Positions 54,760 through 64,000 are shown, counted from the stretch's first letter. The stretch: DNA of 64,000 nucleotides from Lachnospiraceae bacterium NK4A144 (GCA_000424365.1 AUJT01000005.1:62001-126000), one strand, 5' to 3'. Made by a program: numbers and translations. The notes: generated by a model not told the origin, from the letters alone.

Positions 54760-56957
54760 ACCAGACTCACCGGTACATACTCCGGTCTCGTGCCGTGAAT
54801 GAGATGTGACCACTTTGAACCTTCATTATCAAGCGGCACCGCAAACTCAAACGCAAGCGGCTTCCAGAAGCGGTCATCCACTCTTGCTATAGCATACTCC
54901 ATATGAAGAGTTGATCCTTCTGTGGCTTTTTCCAAAATGATCTGTGAATCATCTGTGTCGAAAAGGATCACATGCTCGGAAATACCTGTTCCGTTTACAA
55001 GGCACTCCTCAACAACTTTTCCATCAAGTGAAATATTTGCGATCTTTACCATACAGGGATAGGTTGCAGGATCAAATCTGACTGCTCTGCATCCCTCCGG
55101 CAGTACAGTATCAAATGAAATATTGTCATTTTCATCGCGGAGCGCATTAATAACGCAGGAATTTTCCTCGCTGTAACCCATTCCTGTATCATAATAGATA
55201 ACCACATGCTCAGGTCTGTAAAGAAGTCTCGCATGCTTCATGGAGTTCTCAAAGAGAATGTTGTTTCCTCCAAAGATAGAATACATTCCCACAAGAGAAA
55301 TATTTCTTCCCGCAATATGTCTCTGGAAACCTGCCTCCATCTGTTCATAGATATGCTTCTCTACTTCGCTTATAGAAAGCTTCTCCCAGATATCAAGGTC
55401 TCCCATCCATTCACTTCCTGCCTCCGCGATGTAATATCTCATTGCTCTGTAGATCAGGAAATCTACCGGTATCGGGAAATCAAAGGTCCATTCGTAATCA
55501 ATGATATTCCAACCATTACTAAAGATCAGATTTGAAAAGATCATATCAAGATCCGTACACTTCATGCTCATATGCTGACCCGGTACGGACTTCACCTGAA
55601 AGATCTCTCTAAACTCATCTGTGATAACAAACTTCTCAGTAGCGATCTTTCTGAGCGCTACAGCAAAATTCAGGATAGCTGTTATGCATTCACGTGCATG
55701 ACCTTTTTTACGCATAAGGTCAAGCTCGTCATTCATGCTGCGGCCTGTAAGGAACTCAAAATCAAGGCATCTGAGCTTACCATCTTTATCTCTCTCAGCC
55801 TTGCATTTATTGGGCTTAAACGCAGTTCCCTTAAATTCTTCACGGATCTTTTCTGATGCAGCTTCCATCTTTTCAAGATGAGGAATAGCTTCATCAGTAA
55901 ACGGATATTTAACAACAACCTTACGATGATTGTCATCTTCTTCTATATCAGTTCTGATCTGATACAGCGGATCTCTCTCATTACTGTGCTTAGAGTAGAT
56001 AGCACGACGTGCCGAAGTACTCTCAAGGCGCATGCTCTTCTCCAAAACTACCAGATAAGAATTTGAGAAGAACGGGAAATATCCGTCAGAAAGAGCTTCA
56101 TCCAAAGCCTCGCTCTCATTAAAGAGAGTGATCCTCTCTCCGTCAAAGTTTCTCCTGTTTTCTGTAAAATCACCAACTGAAGGCAGACGATCATCTGAAT
56201 AGATGGTTATCGGAAGCTTGTAGTCAGGATACGGATAGAAGAATTTTGCCTTGTAGCCCGTCTTTTTGAAAAGTCTGGCCAAGCCTTCCTTTGAGAAAGT
56301 ATGCGCACTTCCGCCATGATGATATCCCTCTATACCATCAAAGTATCTGCCTGTATGATCCTCTCTGCAGCCGGCAAAATATTTCATGCCGTACTTATTC
56401 TCAATAGCGATAACGATCTGACCACCCGGAGCCAGATGTCTCGTTAAGATCTGCAGAAACTTTTCATACGGTGCCTTATCATGAATATATGAAACAGCAT
56501 ATTCAAGTACACCTATAAGCATTATATAGTCATACTTTTCATCAAGATGTTCCTCTATATCCTCGAAATTGCCAACAAGAATATCGATATTGTCGGCATC
56601 CTTATTTCTCCACGCATTAATAAGGCTTCTCTTGCGGCTGAGCTCGATACAGGTCACATGTGCTGCTTTCTCAGCCAATGTTCCTGTAATGGCGCCGCAT
56701 CCAGCTCCGATCTCAAGAACCTTATGTGTCTTTCTGATAGGCAGGAAATCAACGATATTTCCTCTCAGATGTGACAGATGATAAAGAACACTCCAACGCT
56801 TCTCCACAGCGATGATGTGATTGAACTCATCCTTTGTATGTGTCTTTACAATCTGAAGAAGGGCGTCCTCTTCGGCGCCCTCTGAATACAGATCCTCTCC
56901 GGGATAATCGGTATAGTCCAGATGAACGTTGCCGATGTCCTCGAATTTCATTTCCAT
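54756..56957 (-). CDS. Methyltransferase-kinase fusion, WbdD-like chain terminator candidate
   Basis: 733 residues. N-terminal class I SAM methyltransferase: motif I VLEIGAGCGAITG (80-92), IELSRKR, DYIMLIGVLEY (133-143) and LTRHLAPGGQIVIAIENKYG (161-180). From ~320 to ~500 a kinase-like domain: Lys340 in RKVVVKYPF, the catalytic-loop pattern DMIFSN (Asp461, Asn466) and a metal Asp477 in IIDYEW. The last ~170 residues are beta-rich (VRFDPATYPCMVKIANISLDG). In E. coli O9a, WbdD has the same MTase-kinase order and stops chain growth by capping. Here the next genes encode the ABC exporter. The start ATG has AAGGAAA upstream. Confidence 0.8.
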   Translation of the reverse strand: MEMKFEDIGNVHLDYTDYPGEDLYSEGAEEDALLQIVKTHTKDEFNHIIAVEKRWSVLYHLSHLRGNIVDFLPIRKTHKVLEIGAGCGAITGTLAEKAAHVTCIELSRKRSLINAWRNKDADNIDILVGNFEDIEEHLDEKYDYIMLIGVLEYAVSYIHDKAPYEKFLQILTRHLAPGGQIVIAIENKYGMKYFAGCREDHTGRYFDGIEGYHHGGSAHTFSKEGLARLFKKTGYKAKFFYPYPDYKLPITIYSDDRLPSVGDFTENRRNFDGERITLFNESEALDEALSDGYFPFFSNSYLVVLEKSMRLESTSARRAIYSKHSNERDPLYQIRTDIEEDDNHRKVVVKYPFTDEAIPHLEKMEAASEKIREEFKGTAFKPNKCKAERDKDGKLRCLDFEFLTGRSMNDELDLMRKKGHARECITAILNFAVALRKIATEKFVITDEFREIFQVKSVPGQHMSMKCTDLDMIFSNLIFSNGWNIIDYEWTFDFPIPVDFLIYRAMRYYIAEAGSEWMGDLDIWEKLSISEVEKHIYEQMEAGFQRHIAGRNISLVGMYSIFGGNNILFENSMKHARLLYRPEHVVIYYDTGMGYSEENSCVINALRDENDNISFDTVLPEGCRAVRFDPATYPCMVKIANISLDGKVVEECLVNGTGISEHVILFDTDDSQIILEKATEGSTLHMEYAIARVDDRFWKPLAFEFAVPLDNEGSKWSHLIHGTRPEYVPVSLV

Positions 56958-56973
56958 TACCGATTTCCTTTCC

Positions 56974-58263
56974 TCATGGATGGGATTTCTCTACTGTAGT
57001 TTCCATTCCCATATCGTAATAACCAACTGTATCTTTTGTAGAGATCACGGAAATATTAAAGATGTCATACATCCTGTTATATACCGTAAATTCTCCCTCT
57101 CTGTATCCCACGAGACCGAGAGATATGAGATATTCTCCGCCCTGCAGATTCATATCCTGCGTAAAAGTAGCTGTCAGCTCATCACCATCTTCAACGGTAC
57201 CTGTATCTACTTTTTCAAACATGGTATTTGTACCGGTGATCTCGACTCCAAGCCTGTTTTTGAATGAAACCGCAATGATTGGCTGGTGGATATGAGCATG
57301 AAACCTTGTCCTGACACGTATCGTAAAGGAATCACCCTTTATGATCGTATTTGTGATCTGTCCACTGTTATCTATGCAGCAGAAATCCACGATTTCACCG
57401 AGTCCGTTTCCATACGTATCCTGTGACGGGTTAAGTACCATTTTGTCTCTCCAGAGACCTTCTCCGGAACTCTCTCCGTTCATTCCACCGCGATTAAGAG
57501 AACCTACATGATCACCGGGCTTTGAATCAAGCTGATGTACAAGAACTTTCTTGTACATATCAATAATCTCTTTCGGTGCACCCTCTCCGATCTTCTTTCC
57601 TCTGTCGAGGAGAATTACACGGTCACAGTACTTACTGATACTGGACAGATCGTGACTAACAAACAGGATGGTCTTTCCGGCCTTTTTGAACTCCTCAAAT
57701 TTATGATAACACTTGTTCTGGAAGAAAATATCACCTACTGAAAGTGCCTCATCAACAATAAGGATCTCCGGATCGATATTTATAGCAACCGCAAATGCCA
57801 GACGGACAAACATACCGCTGGAATAGGTCTTACACTTCTGATATACAAAATCTCCTATGTCTGCAAAATCAAGTATATCCTGAAGCTTCGCATCTATTTC
57901 TTCTTTGGAAAATCCGATCATCGTACCGTTAAGATAGATATTCTCGATACCCGTAAATTCCATATTGAAGCCCGCGCCAAGTTCCAGGAGTGCCGAGATA
58001 CGTCCATTTATCTCCACGTTACCTGATGTAGGACTGAGTACTCCGGTTATTATCTTAAGGATAGTCGACTTTCCGGAACCGTTTGTTCCGATGATTCCGA
58101 CTGTTTCTCCCTGATTAACCGTCATCGAAACGTCTCTCAGAGCATAATGCTCATGATAAAGCTTCTTTTTGGTAATTCCGAGAGAATCCCTTAACCGGTC
58201 CCTCTGATGATCATAGAGTTTATACATTTTGTCGAGATGCTCGACCTTAATTGCTGACTGCAT
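56974..58263 (-). CDS. wzt: ABC polysaccharide exporter ATPase with Wzt_C-like domain
   Basis: 429 residues. N-terminal ATPase: Walker A GTNGSGKST (59-67), signature YSSGMFVRLAFA (~147), Walker B ILIVDEALSVGD, switch His FVSHDLSSI. About 190 residues follow, with GLGEIVDFCCIDNSGQITN, GDSFTIRVRTRFHA and LQGGEYLISLGLVG, in the beta-sandwich style of Wzt C-terminal domains that read the cap of the glycan before export. The plain TagH/RfbE types lack or differ in this part. It pairs with the permease encoded 22 bases upstream. GAGG precedes the ATG. Confidence 0.92.
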   Translation of the reverse strand: MQSAIKVEHLDKMYKLYDHQRDRLRDSLGITKKKLYHEHYALRDVSMTVNQGETVGIIGTNGSGKSTILKIITGVLSPTSGNVEINGRISALLELGAGFNMEFTGIENIYLNGTMIGFSKEEIDAKLQDILDFADIGDFVYQKCKTYSSGMFVRLAFAVAINIDPEILIVDEALSVGDIFFQNKCYHKFEEFKKAGKTILFVSHDLSSISKYCDRVILLDRGKKIGEGAPKEIIDMYKKVLVHQLDSKPGDHVGSLNRGGMNGESSGEGLWRDKMVLNPSQDTYGNGLGEIVDFCCIDNSGQITNTIIKGDSFTIRVRTRFHAHIHQPIIAVSFKNRLGVEITGTNTMFEKVDTGTVEDGDELTATFTQDMNLQGGEYLISLGLVGYREGEFTVYNRMYDIFNISVISTKDTVGYYDMGMETTVEKSHP

Positions 58264-58285
58264 TAAAAAACCTCAAAACTGGTAT

Positions 58286-59260
58286 TTACAATATATCTGC
58301 AAAATGAACCTTCAGGCGTCTGAACACTATAGCTCCAAAAAGGAACATAGCCGCTGAAACGATCCAAAAATAAGCTGTTGAATAAAAATGCTCCCAAAAC
58401 CACATCTTATCAAGCAGAGCCATTCTGTAACCATCAACCAGATAGTAAACAGGATTCAGCTTGAACAAGATCTGGAAAGGTCTTGAAAGAGAATCCAGAT
58501 GCCACATGATCGGTGTTATCCATACTCCAACCTGGAGCATGATACCTATGATCTGTCCAAGATCCCTGAAAAATACCACTATAGAACACGTGATATAGCT
58601 CATTCCGAGTACAAGGAAAAACGCGCACAAGGTAAAATACGGCAACTGAAGCCAATACAATGTAGGATAATATCCACAAAGTATCATCAGTATGCATGCG
58701 ATTCCCGTAAGAAATATATGTATAAATAAAGCACTGATAACCTTGATGATAGGAAGGATGCTTATCTTAAACACGACTTTCTTTACAAGAAACTGATACG
58801 AAAGAAGTGCGCTTGTTCCCTGACCCCATGCATCAGAGAAAAAGAACCATGGCGTAATGCCTGCGATAAGCCACAGTACAAACGGATATGTGGTCTCACC
58901 GGTCATGTCTGATCTGGCACCCACAGCAAATACGAACCAGTATACAAGTACCGTAACGACCGGCTGTACAAACGCCCAAAAAATACCCAGGTAAGAACCT
59001 GCATATTTGGATTTGAAATCATTCTTGGCAAGCTTCCAGATAAGCTGCCTGTTTTGCCACAGCTCCATTGGAAGCGATATTATCCTCTCGTAACCCAGGA
59101 CAAACGCTATAAAAGCAGCATCGATCATGCAGCAGGAGATAAGTTTCTTAAGTACCTCCTGTACAGGATCTGCCAACACATTATGATGAAGAATAATATA
59201 GGCATTCCAGAGTATTACTAAAAGCAATACTCCGATGATAACCTTTTTCTTTTTAGTCAT
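58286..59260 (-). CDS. wzm: ABC polysaccharide exporter permease (Wzm/TagG type)
   Basis: 324 residues. The ABC-2 membrane domain begins at about residue 68 (NRQLIWKLAKNDFKSKYAGSYLGIFWAFVQP) with the usual run of six helices and the C-terminal ILFKLNPVYYLVDGYRMALL. Before it stand ~67 extra residues with two more hydrophobic segments (VIIGVLLLVILWNAYIIL; CCMIDAAFIAFVLGYERI), absent from ordinary TagG/Wzm. It moves the lipid-linked polysaccharide across the membrane together with the ATPase. GAGGA precedes the ATG. Confidence 0.93.
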   Translation of the reverse strand: MTKKKKVIIGVLLLVILWNAYIILHHNVLADPVQEVLKKLISCCMIDAAFIAFVLGYERIISLPMELWQNRQLIWKLAKNDFKSKYAGSYLGIFWAFVQPVVTVLVYWFVFAVGARSDMTGETTYPFVLWLIAGITPWFFFSDAWGQGTSALLSYQFLVKKVVFKISILPIIKVISALFIHIFLTGIACILMILCGYYPTLYWLQLPYFTLCAFFLVLGMSYITCSIVVFFRDLGQIIGIMLQVGVWITPIMWHLDSLSRPFQILFKLNPVYYLVDGYRMALLDKMWFWEHFYSTAYFWIVSAAMFLFGAIVFRRLKVHFADIL

Positions 59261-59284
59261 AGAACAAAAATCCTCGATAAAACC

Positions 59285-59854
59285 TTACTGGATTCCACGC
59301 TCTGCCTTAAATACAGAGAAATCAGCCCAGTTGCGGTCACGATCATTGATATTTAACTCTTCCGGCTTAACAGAATCCGGCCATACGATTCCGATCTCAG
59401 GATCATCGAAACGAAGTCCGCCATCATCACCGGGATGGAAGAAATCATCACACTTATAGGCAAATTCTGCTTTTTCTGAAAGGACAAGGAATCCATGGGC
59501 AAAATTTCTTGGAATATAGAACATTTTTTTGTTCTCCGCAGAAAGAAGCACTCCAAACCACTTTCCAAATGTCTCTGAACCCGGACGAAGATCAACTGCT
59601 ACGTCATAGACTTCTCCGCTAAGTACGCGTACAAGCTTTGACTGCGGAAATTCCTTCTGGAAATGCATACCACGAAGAACGCCTCTTGTTGAAGAGGACT
59701 GATTATCCTGAACAAATACATCATTGATACCGGCCTCTTTGAACTGGTCTGCACGATATGTCTCCATGAAATAACCGCGCTCATCTCCAAATACTTCCGG
59801 TGTAATGACCTTAAGGCCCTCGATCTCACATGTTTCTACTTTAATCTGTCCCAT
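59285..59854 (-). CDS. rfbC: dTDP-4-dehydrorhamnose 3,5-epimerase
   Basis: 189 residues, the usual length. GLKVITPEVFGDERGYFMETY, FVQDNQSSSTRGVLRGMHFQ (catalytic His), KLVRVLSGEVYDVAVDLRPGS, FYIPRNFAHGFLVLSE and DPEIGIVWP. Third step of dTDP-L-rhamnose synthesis. The reductase gene (rfbD) is not in the window. AAAGGAA precedes the ATG. Confidence 0.96.
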   Translation of the reverse strand: MGQIKVETCEIEGLKVITPEVFGDERGYFMETYRADQFKEAGINDVFVQDNQSSSTRGVLRGMHFQKEFPQSKLVRVLSGEVYDVAVDLRPGSETFGKWFGVLLSAENKKMFYIPRNFAHGFLVLSEKAEFAYKCDDFFHPGDDGGLRFDDPEIGIVWPDSVKPEELNINDRDRNWADFSVFKAERGIQ

Positions 59855-59871
59855 AATTTCCTTTCCATGTC

Positions 59872-61146
59872 CTAATCTCCAAGAGAGAGATTCAGGTTCA
59901 GATCTACATTTCCCTCTATTCCATCAACATGACCCTTTGACGAGTACTGCCATGCATCATAATGCCCTTCATAATCCGGCGTACGTACCTTGTACTGAGC
60001 AAGCCAGATCTTCCAGTCACCGAGAGAATCTGTATCAATATACTTCCTAAACCAGTTCTTGCTGGCATAAACTCCTGCCCGGTATCCCATACCTGTAAGA
60101 GTTTCGCAAAACGCATTTATGTTTTCTGCTCTGGTCTTAGGATCAAGAGCGTCTCCACGTCCTCCCGATCCTTCAACATCTATAAACACAGGAGCGGCAA
60201 GTTCTTCAGGTTTCACCAAAGACGCAACCATACTTGCCTCTTCCACAGCTTCCGTGGTATTTAGAGCCTGCGTAAAGAAATAAACACCAATCTTTACGCC
60301 TGCATCTTTCGCACCTTTAAGATTTTTCTGAAAATATGGATCTTCAACCAGCGATCCACTCGATGATCCACGATATCCCAAACGGATTATCGCAAACTGC
60401 ACTCCACTGTCTCGGACAGTTTCCCAATCTATATCTTTATTGTATTTGGATACATCAATTCCAAGCGTACCGTTTGACAGATCTATCTCACCTGATTCAA
60501 GCAGCTCTCCATCATCATCTTCATCGAGATCCGCAGTATCTTCCACTGACGCATCTATATCCGATTCCATATAGATCATGGAACTGATATCTGCAACCGC
60601 AGTATATGAAATTTCCTGTCTGACAGTCACCGTACTTTCAGATTCCGGAGCGATATATCCGGGGGTTGGTGTTAATTCTGCAGTATATCTTCCGCTCGGC
60701 AGATCAGCTGCATACAGGATACCATCCTTATCTGAATCCTCATACGAAGCAGAAAATGAATCACTCCGAATATTACAGATAAATCCGACACCTGTAACCG
60801 GTCTTCCATCTCTGTCAACTACCAGCATACGAATATCCCGGTTAACAGACGATAAGAGAAGCGTAAGCTGTGTACGCTCCTCCTGATTTGCTGCAGCCTT
60901 CTCAGTAGCCCTTACCGGTTCTTCAACAGGTTCGATCCCCGCATCCGCTAGAGCCGCAAGACTTTCTGTCCCGGGCGCACTGAGAGAAGAGGGTTCTTCT
61001 GCTGTACCAAGTGTATCTGCTTCGACTCTTCTCTGAGTTACGGATCCTGATAATAAACCGTTCATGTTGAGAAGAACTGCAAATGCTCCCAATACCGTAA
61101 GAACCCCTATTATAAAGGTTATTAAAATAAACTGCTTAGTCTTCAT
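59872..61146 (-). CDS. Membrane-anchored GH25 muramidase with a CnaB-like domain
   Basis: 424 residues. N-terminal membrane helix ([21 protein letters not shown]), a Ser/Glu-rich stalk, a CnaB/prealbumin-like segment ([16 protein letters not shown] ... [16 protein letters not shown]), then a GH25 domain: [43 protein letters not shown] (catalytic Asp/Glu) and [24 protein letters not shown]. It is predicted to cut between MurNAc and GlcNAc in peptidoglycan. The gene overlaps rfbA by 11 bases and has only a weak ribosome site, so translation may be coupled. Confidence 0.9.
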   Translation of the reverse strand: MKTKQFILITFIIGVLTVLGAFAVLLNMNGLLSGSVTQRRVEADTLGTAEEPSSLSAPGTESLAALADAGIEPVEEPVRATEKAAANQEERTQLTLLLSSVNRDIRMLVVDRDGRPVTGVGFICNIRSDSFSASYEDSDKDGILYAADLPSGRYTAELTPTPGYIAPESESTVTVRQEISYTAVADISSMIYMESDIDASVEDTADLDEDDDGELLESGEIDLSNGTLGIDVSKYNKDIDWETVRDSGVQFAIIRLGYRGSSSGSLVEDPYFQKNLKGAKDAGVKIGVYFFTQALNTTEAVEEASMVASLVKPEELAAPVFIDVEGSGGRGDALDPKTRAENINAFCETLTGMGYRAGVYASKNWFRKYIDTDSLGDWKIWLAQYKVRTPDYEGHYDAWQYSSKGHVDGIEGNVDLNLNLSLGD

Positions 61147-62005
61147 TTGCTACATCGACCAGGTACTGGCCGTATGCAGTCTTAAGGAGAGGCTCCGCAA
61201 GCTTCAGGAGCTCCTCTTTATCGATAAATCCCTTTTTGTAAGCGATCTCTTCGATACATGAAATATATAACCCCTGTCTCTTCTGGAAAGCTGATACAAA
61301 ATCCGCTGCATCGAGAAGCGAATCGTGACTTCCTGTATCTAGCCATGCAAATCCGCGTCCGAGAGTCTCTACATAGAGATCTCCTCTCTCCAGATAAGTA
61401 TTATTAACAGTTGTTATCTCAAGCTCACCTCTGGCTGAAGGCTTTACATTCCTTGCGATATCAACAACGTCATTATCATAGAAGTAAAGACCCGGAACCG
61501 CATACTTTGACTTAGGATTTTCAGGTTTTTCTTCGATGGAAACAGCCTTGCCATCCTTATCAAACTCAACGACACCGTAAGCTCTGGGATCCTTTACGTA
61601 ATATCCAAAGATAGTCGCACCCTTTTGTCTCTCTGCCGCACGTGTAAGTACAGATGAGAAATCATGTCCGTAGAAAATATTATCTCCAAGAACCATTGCG
61701 ACACTATCATTTCCGATGAAATCCGCGCCAATGATAAATGCCTCGGCAAGTCCGTTAGGATGCTCCTGAACTTTATAGCTCATGTTAAGTCCGAGCTGTG
61801 ATCCATCTCCAAAAAGTTCCTCAAACATAGGAAGATCTCTCGGTGTTGAAATGATCAGGATATCCCTTATACCAGCCAGCATAAGTGTTGACAGCGGATA
61901 GTAGATCATCGGCTTATCATATACCGGCATCATCTGTTTTGAAACAGCCTTTGTCAGGGGATACAGTCTTGTACCGGAACCACCCGCAAGAATAATACCT
62001 TTCAT
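61136..62005 (-). CDS. rfbA: Glucose-1-phosphate thymidylyltransferase
   Basis: 289 residues. [42 protein letters not shown] is the nucleotidyltransferase signature; [30 protein letters not shown] and [19 protein letters not shown] follow. It makes dTDP-glucose from dTTP and glucose-1-phosphate, the latter supplied by PgcA (48995-50734). GGAGGAG stands before the ATG. Confidence 0.97.
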   Translation of the reverse strand: MKGIILAGGSGTRLYPLTKAVSKQMMPVYDKPMIYYPLSTLMLAGIRDILIISTPRDLPMFEELFGDGSQLGLNMSYKVQEHPNGLAEAFIIGADFIGNDSVAMVLGDNIFYGHDFSSVLTRAAERQKGATIFGYYVKDPRAYGVVEFDKDGKAVSIEEKPENPKSKYAVPGLYFYDNDVVDIARNVKPSARGELEITTVNNTYLERGDLYVETLGRGFAWLDTGSHDSLLDAADFVSAFQKRQGLYISCIEEIAYKKGFIDKEELLKLAEPLLKTAYGQYLVDVANED

Positions 62006-62038
62006 AAATACATCTCCTCCATATCGGATGTTTTATTA

Positions 62039-63121
62039 TTAGCGATCAGAATACATCTTATCGTAGTACTTCTGATAATCTCCGCTTGTTACCTCTGTCA
62101 TCCATTCCTGATTCTCGAGATACCACTTAACTGTCTTTTTGATGCCTTCAGCAAAGAATGTCTCCGGCTCCCAGCCAAGCTCAGCCTTGATCTTGTCAGG
62201 CGCGATGGCATATCTTCTGTCGTGACCCTTTCTGTCTGCAACAAAGCGGATCAGTTCTTCACTGACATTTGCCTTTCTCGGATCGGAATCCGGAAGGATC
62301 TCCTTAAGAGTATCAAGGATGATATGAATGATCTCGATATTCTGCTTTTCATTATGACCGCCGATATTATACTTCTCTCCAATACGACCGCCCTCAAGTA
62401 CCATATCGATACCCTTGCAGTGATCATCCACATATAACCAGTCACGGATATTCTTTCCGTCTCCGTAAACAGGAAGCTCTTTGCCCTGAAGCGCGTTGTT
62501 GATGATAAGCGGTATCAGCTTCTCCGGGAACTGATAAGGTCCGTAGTTATTAGAGCAGTTTGTGATAACTGCCGGGAACTTGTATGTATCGACATAAGCC
62601 TTTACAAGGAAGTCTGAAGAAGCCTTACTTGCAGAATACGGGCTATGCGGTGAATACGGTGTTGTCTCATAGAAGAAATCTGTGAGATTATCCAGAGATC
62701 CGTAAACCTCATCAGTAGAAACATGAAGGAATTTCTTTCCTTCCTTAAATGAACCGTCTTCCTGCTCCCATGCATCCTTTGCACAGTTGAGCATGATAAG
62801 AGTACCGAGTACATTTGTCTCTACAAAGATCTCAGGATTAACAATACTGCGGTCTACATGACTCTCAGCAGCAAAGTTAACAACGTAATCTATGTCATTA
62901 TCCTTAAAGACCTTTTCGATCTCCTCTTTATTGCGGATGTCTGCCTTAACGAATGTGTAGTTTTCAATTCCCTCAACATCCTTGAGGTTACCCAGATTTC
63001 CGGCGTAAGTCAGTGCATCCACGTTAATGATGCGGATATCGTTTCCATGCTTACGAAACATATAATGAATAAAATTGGAGCCGATAAATCCTGCTCCTCC
63101 TGTTACAAGATAAGTCTTCAT
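62039..63121 (-). CDS. rfbB: dTDP-glucose 4,6-dehydratase
   Basis: 360 residues. Rossmann motif YLVTGGAGFIGSNFIHYM, NFAAESHVDRSI, VSTDEVYGSL, the catalytic Tyr/Lys in YSPHSPYSASKASSDFLV and NCSNNYGPYQFPEKLIP. Second step of dTDP-rhamnose synthesis. It is the first gene of the minus-strand polysaccharide run, with GGAGG before the ATG and a strong promoter at 63193-63221. Confidence 0.97.
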   Translation of the reverse strand: MKTYLVTGGAGFIGSNFIHYMFRKHGNDIRIINVDALTYAGNLGNLKDVEGIENYTFVKADIRNKEEIEKVFKDNDIDYVVNFAAESHVDRSIVNPEIFVETNVLGTLIMLNCAKDAWEQEDGSFKEGKKFLHVSTDEVYGSLDNLTDFFYETTPYSPHSPYSASKASSDFLVKAYVDTYKFPAVITNCSNNYGPYQFPEKLIPLIINNALQGKELPVYGDGKNIRDWLYVDDHCKGIDMVLEGGRIGEKYNIGGHNEKQNIEIIHIILDTLKEILPDSDPRKANVSEELIRFVADRKGHDRRYAIAPDKIKAELGWEPETFFAEGIKKTVKWYLENQEWMTEVTSGDYQKYYDKMYSDR

Positions 63122-63192
63122 CTTGACCTCCGTAAATTAAAAGCTGAATCCCGTGCCGCGTGATCTACGCACACGAACCCATAATTGCTAAA

Positions 63193-63221
63193 AGTATAGC
63201 ACAAAGTGTACACCGTGACAA
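63193..63221 (-). promoter_or_regulatory. Sigma-A promoter of the polysaccharide locus
   Basis: On the minus strand TTGTCA (63216-63221), 17-base spacer, TATACT (63193-63198), about 65 bases before the rfbB ATG. Confidence 0.8.
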
Positions 63222-63412
63222 TTCTACACCATATTTCCGATCACGCCATCTATTTTTATATTCTTTGAACAGAATTATGTACAAAAGAAATCACAAAAAC
63301 AAATCATTCATAATGTATAATGAACAAAAGGATTTTGAAGCAGCAACATTTTATTAGTTTATAACTCGTATATTCAATAGGGGATAGTATACAAACTTAG
63401 ATCGGAGGGGTT

Positions 63413-64000
63413 ATGACATTCAGTTTATGTATGATCGTAAAGAACGAAGCAGAAATCCTGGAGAGATGTCTTGATTCCATCAGTGATCTGATGGATGAGA
63501 TCATCATTGTCGATACGGGATCTACCGATCAGACAAAAGAAATCGCCAAAAAATACACTGACAAAGTCTTTGATTTTGAATGGGATGATGATTTTTCGGC
63601 AGCCCGTAACTTTGCTTTTTCAAAAGCAACTATGGACTATATTTACAGTGCGGATGCCGATGAAGTTCTGGACGAAGAAAATCATGAAAAATTCCGCATG
63701 CTGAAAGAGGCCCTTCTGCCGGAGATCGAGATCGTGCAGATGTATTACACAAACCAGCTGGAATTTAATACAACTTATAACTTTGATGAAGAACTGCGTC
63801 CAAAACTTTATAAGCGGATACGCACACCGGTCTGGGTCGATCCTCTCCACGAATCCGTACGTCTGGATCCTGTGGTCTTCGACAGTGACATAAAGATCAA
63901 GCACTGTCCGACTTCCGAACATCAGAATAGAGACTTTGCCATCTTCCAGAAAGAAATAGCAGCAAACGGAAAACTATCGGAAAAGCTGCAGAAAATGTAT
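63413..64000 (+). CDS. Family 2 glycosyltransferase (3' end cut by window end)
   Basis: At least 196 residues, open to the window edge. The ATG has GGAGGGG 2 bases upstream. MTFSLCMIVKNEAEILERCLDSI, EIIIVDTGSTDQTKEIAKKY, FDFEWDDDFSAARNFAF and the metal motif YSADADEVLDEEN match the SunS/TPR-type GT2 subgroup (KNExxxLxRCL). It is transcribed away from rfbB. The acceptor is not known. Confidence 0.9.
   Translation, partial: MTFSLCMIVKNEAEILERCLDSISDLMDEIIIVDTGSTDQTKEIAKKYTDKVFDFEWDDDFSAARNFAFSKATMDYIYSADADEVLDEENHEKFRMLKEALLPEIEIVQMYYTNQLEFNTTYNFDEELRPKLYKRIRTPVWVDPLHESVRLDPVVFDSDIKIKHCPTSEHQNRDFAIFQKEIAANGKLSEKLQKMY

Noticed and set aside
63122-63412. Short frames between rfbB and the last glycosyltransferase
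   Set aside because: This gap holds the rfbB promoter; the frames have AT-rich random composition and no ribosome sites.

Overview
The window looks like chromosome of an anaerobic low-to-mid GC Firmicute, most likely a Lachnospiraceae member (Butyrivibrio/Pseudobutyrivibrio-like). The pointers are strong AGGAGG-type ribosome sites, clean sigma-A promoters, Ser/Thr/Glu-rich lipoproteins, GLUG surface proteins, an LCP wall-attachment protein and an ABC-exported wall polysaccharide locus. No rRNA, tRNA, CRISPR array, prophage or transposase gene was seen. Both window ends cut through genes.

Left part (1-11.9 kb): an MMPL transporter (cut by the window start) and a GLUG/coiled-coil surface protein form an operon. 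It diverges from a TetR regulator, with an inverted repeat between the two overlapping promoters. Next come a Gly/Pro-rich lipoprotein, a sodium:alanine symporter, a HisC-aminotransferase pair and signal peptidase I.

Middle part (12-34 kb): two separate MBOAT acyltransferase/SGNH-protein pairs (one per strand) probably acylate surface glycans. Around them are a polar amino-acid ABC transporter, Maf, a repeat lipoprotein and a three-gene surface operon (amidase, lipoprotein, GHL10-like hydrolase). Then come an Rrf2 regulator, carbamate kinase, cysteine synthase, an LspA-like gene coupled to an unusual ClpX paralogue, and an HtrA protease. Several palindromic elements lie in intergenic gaps, including two copies of a MITE-like element with 8-bp target duplications.

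Right part (34-64 kb): glmS, a glycosyltransferase and an LCP protein lead into a run of about 25 kb of minus-strand genes (38172-63121). These probably make, export and decorate one cell-surface polysaccharide. PgcA, RfbA, RfbB and RfbC supply dTDP-sugars (rfbD is not in the window). A WcaJ-type phosphotransferase initiates on lipid, and several GT2 enzymes extend the chain. A methyltransferase-kinase fusion resembling the E. coli WbdD chain terminator lies directly next to a Wzm/Wzt-type ABC exporter whose ATPase carries a C-terminal Wzt_C-like domain. DPM-like GT2s, GtrA, an LPG-synthase-like membrane protein and a GT87-like enzyme suggest side-group decoration after export. The LCP protein outside the run could attach the product to peptidoglycan. 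The WbdD-like terminator with a Wzt-type exporter in a Gram-positive setting is the most interesting system here.
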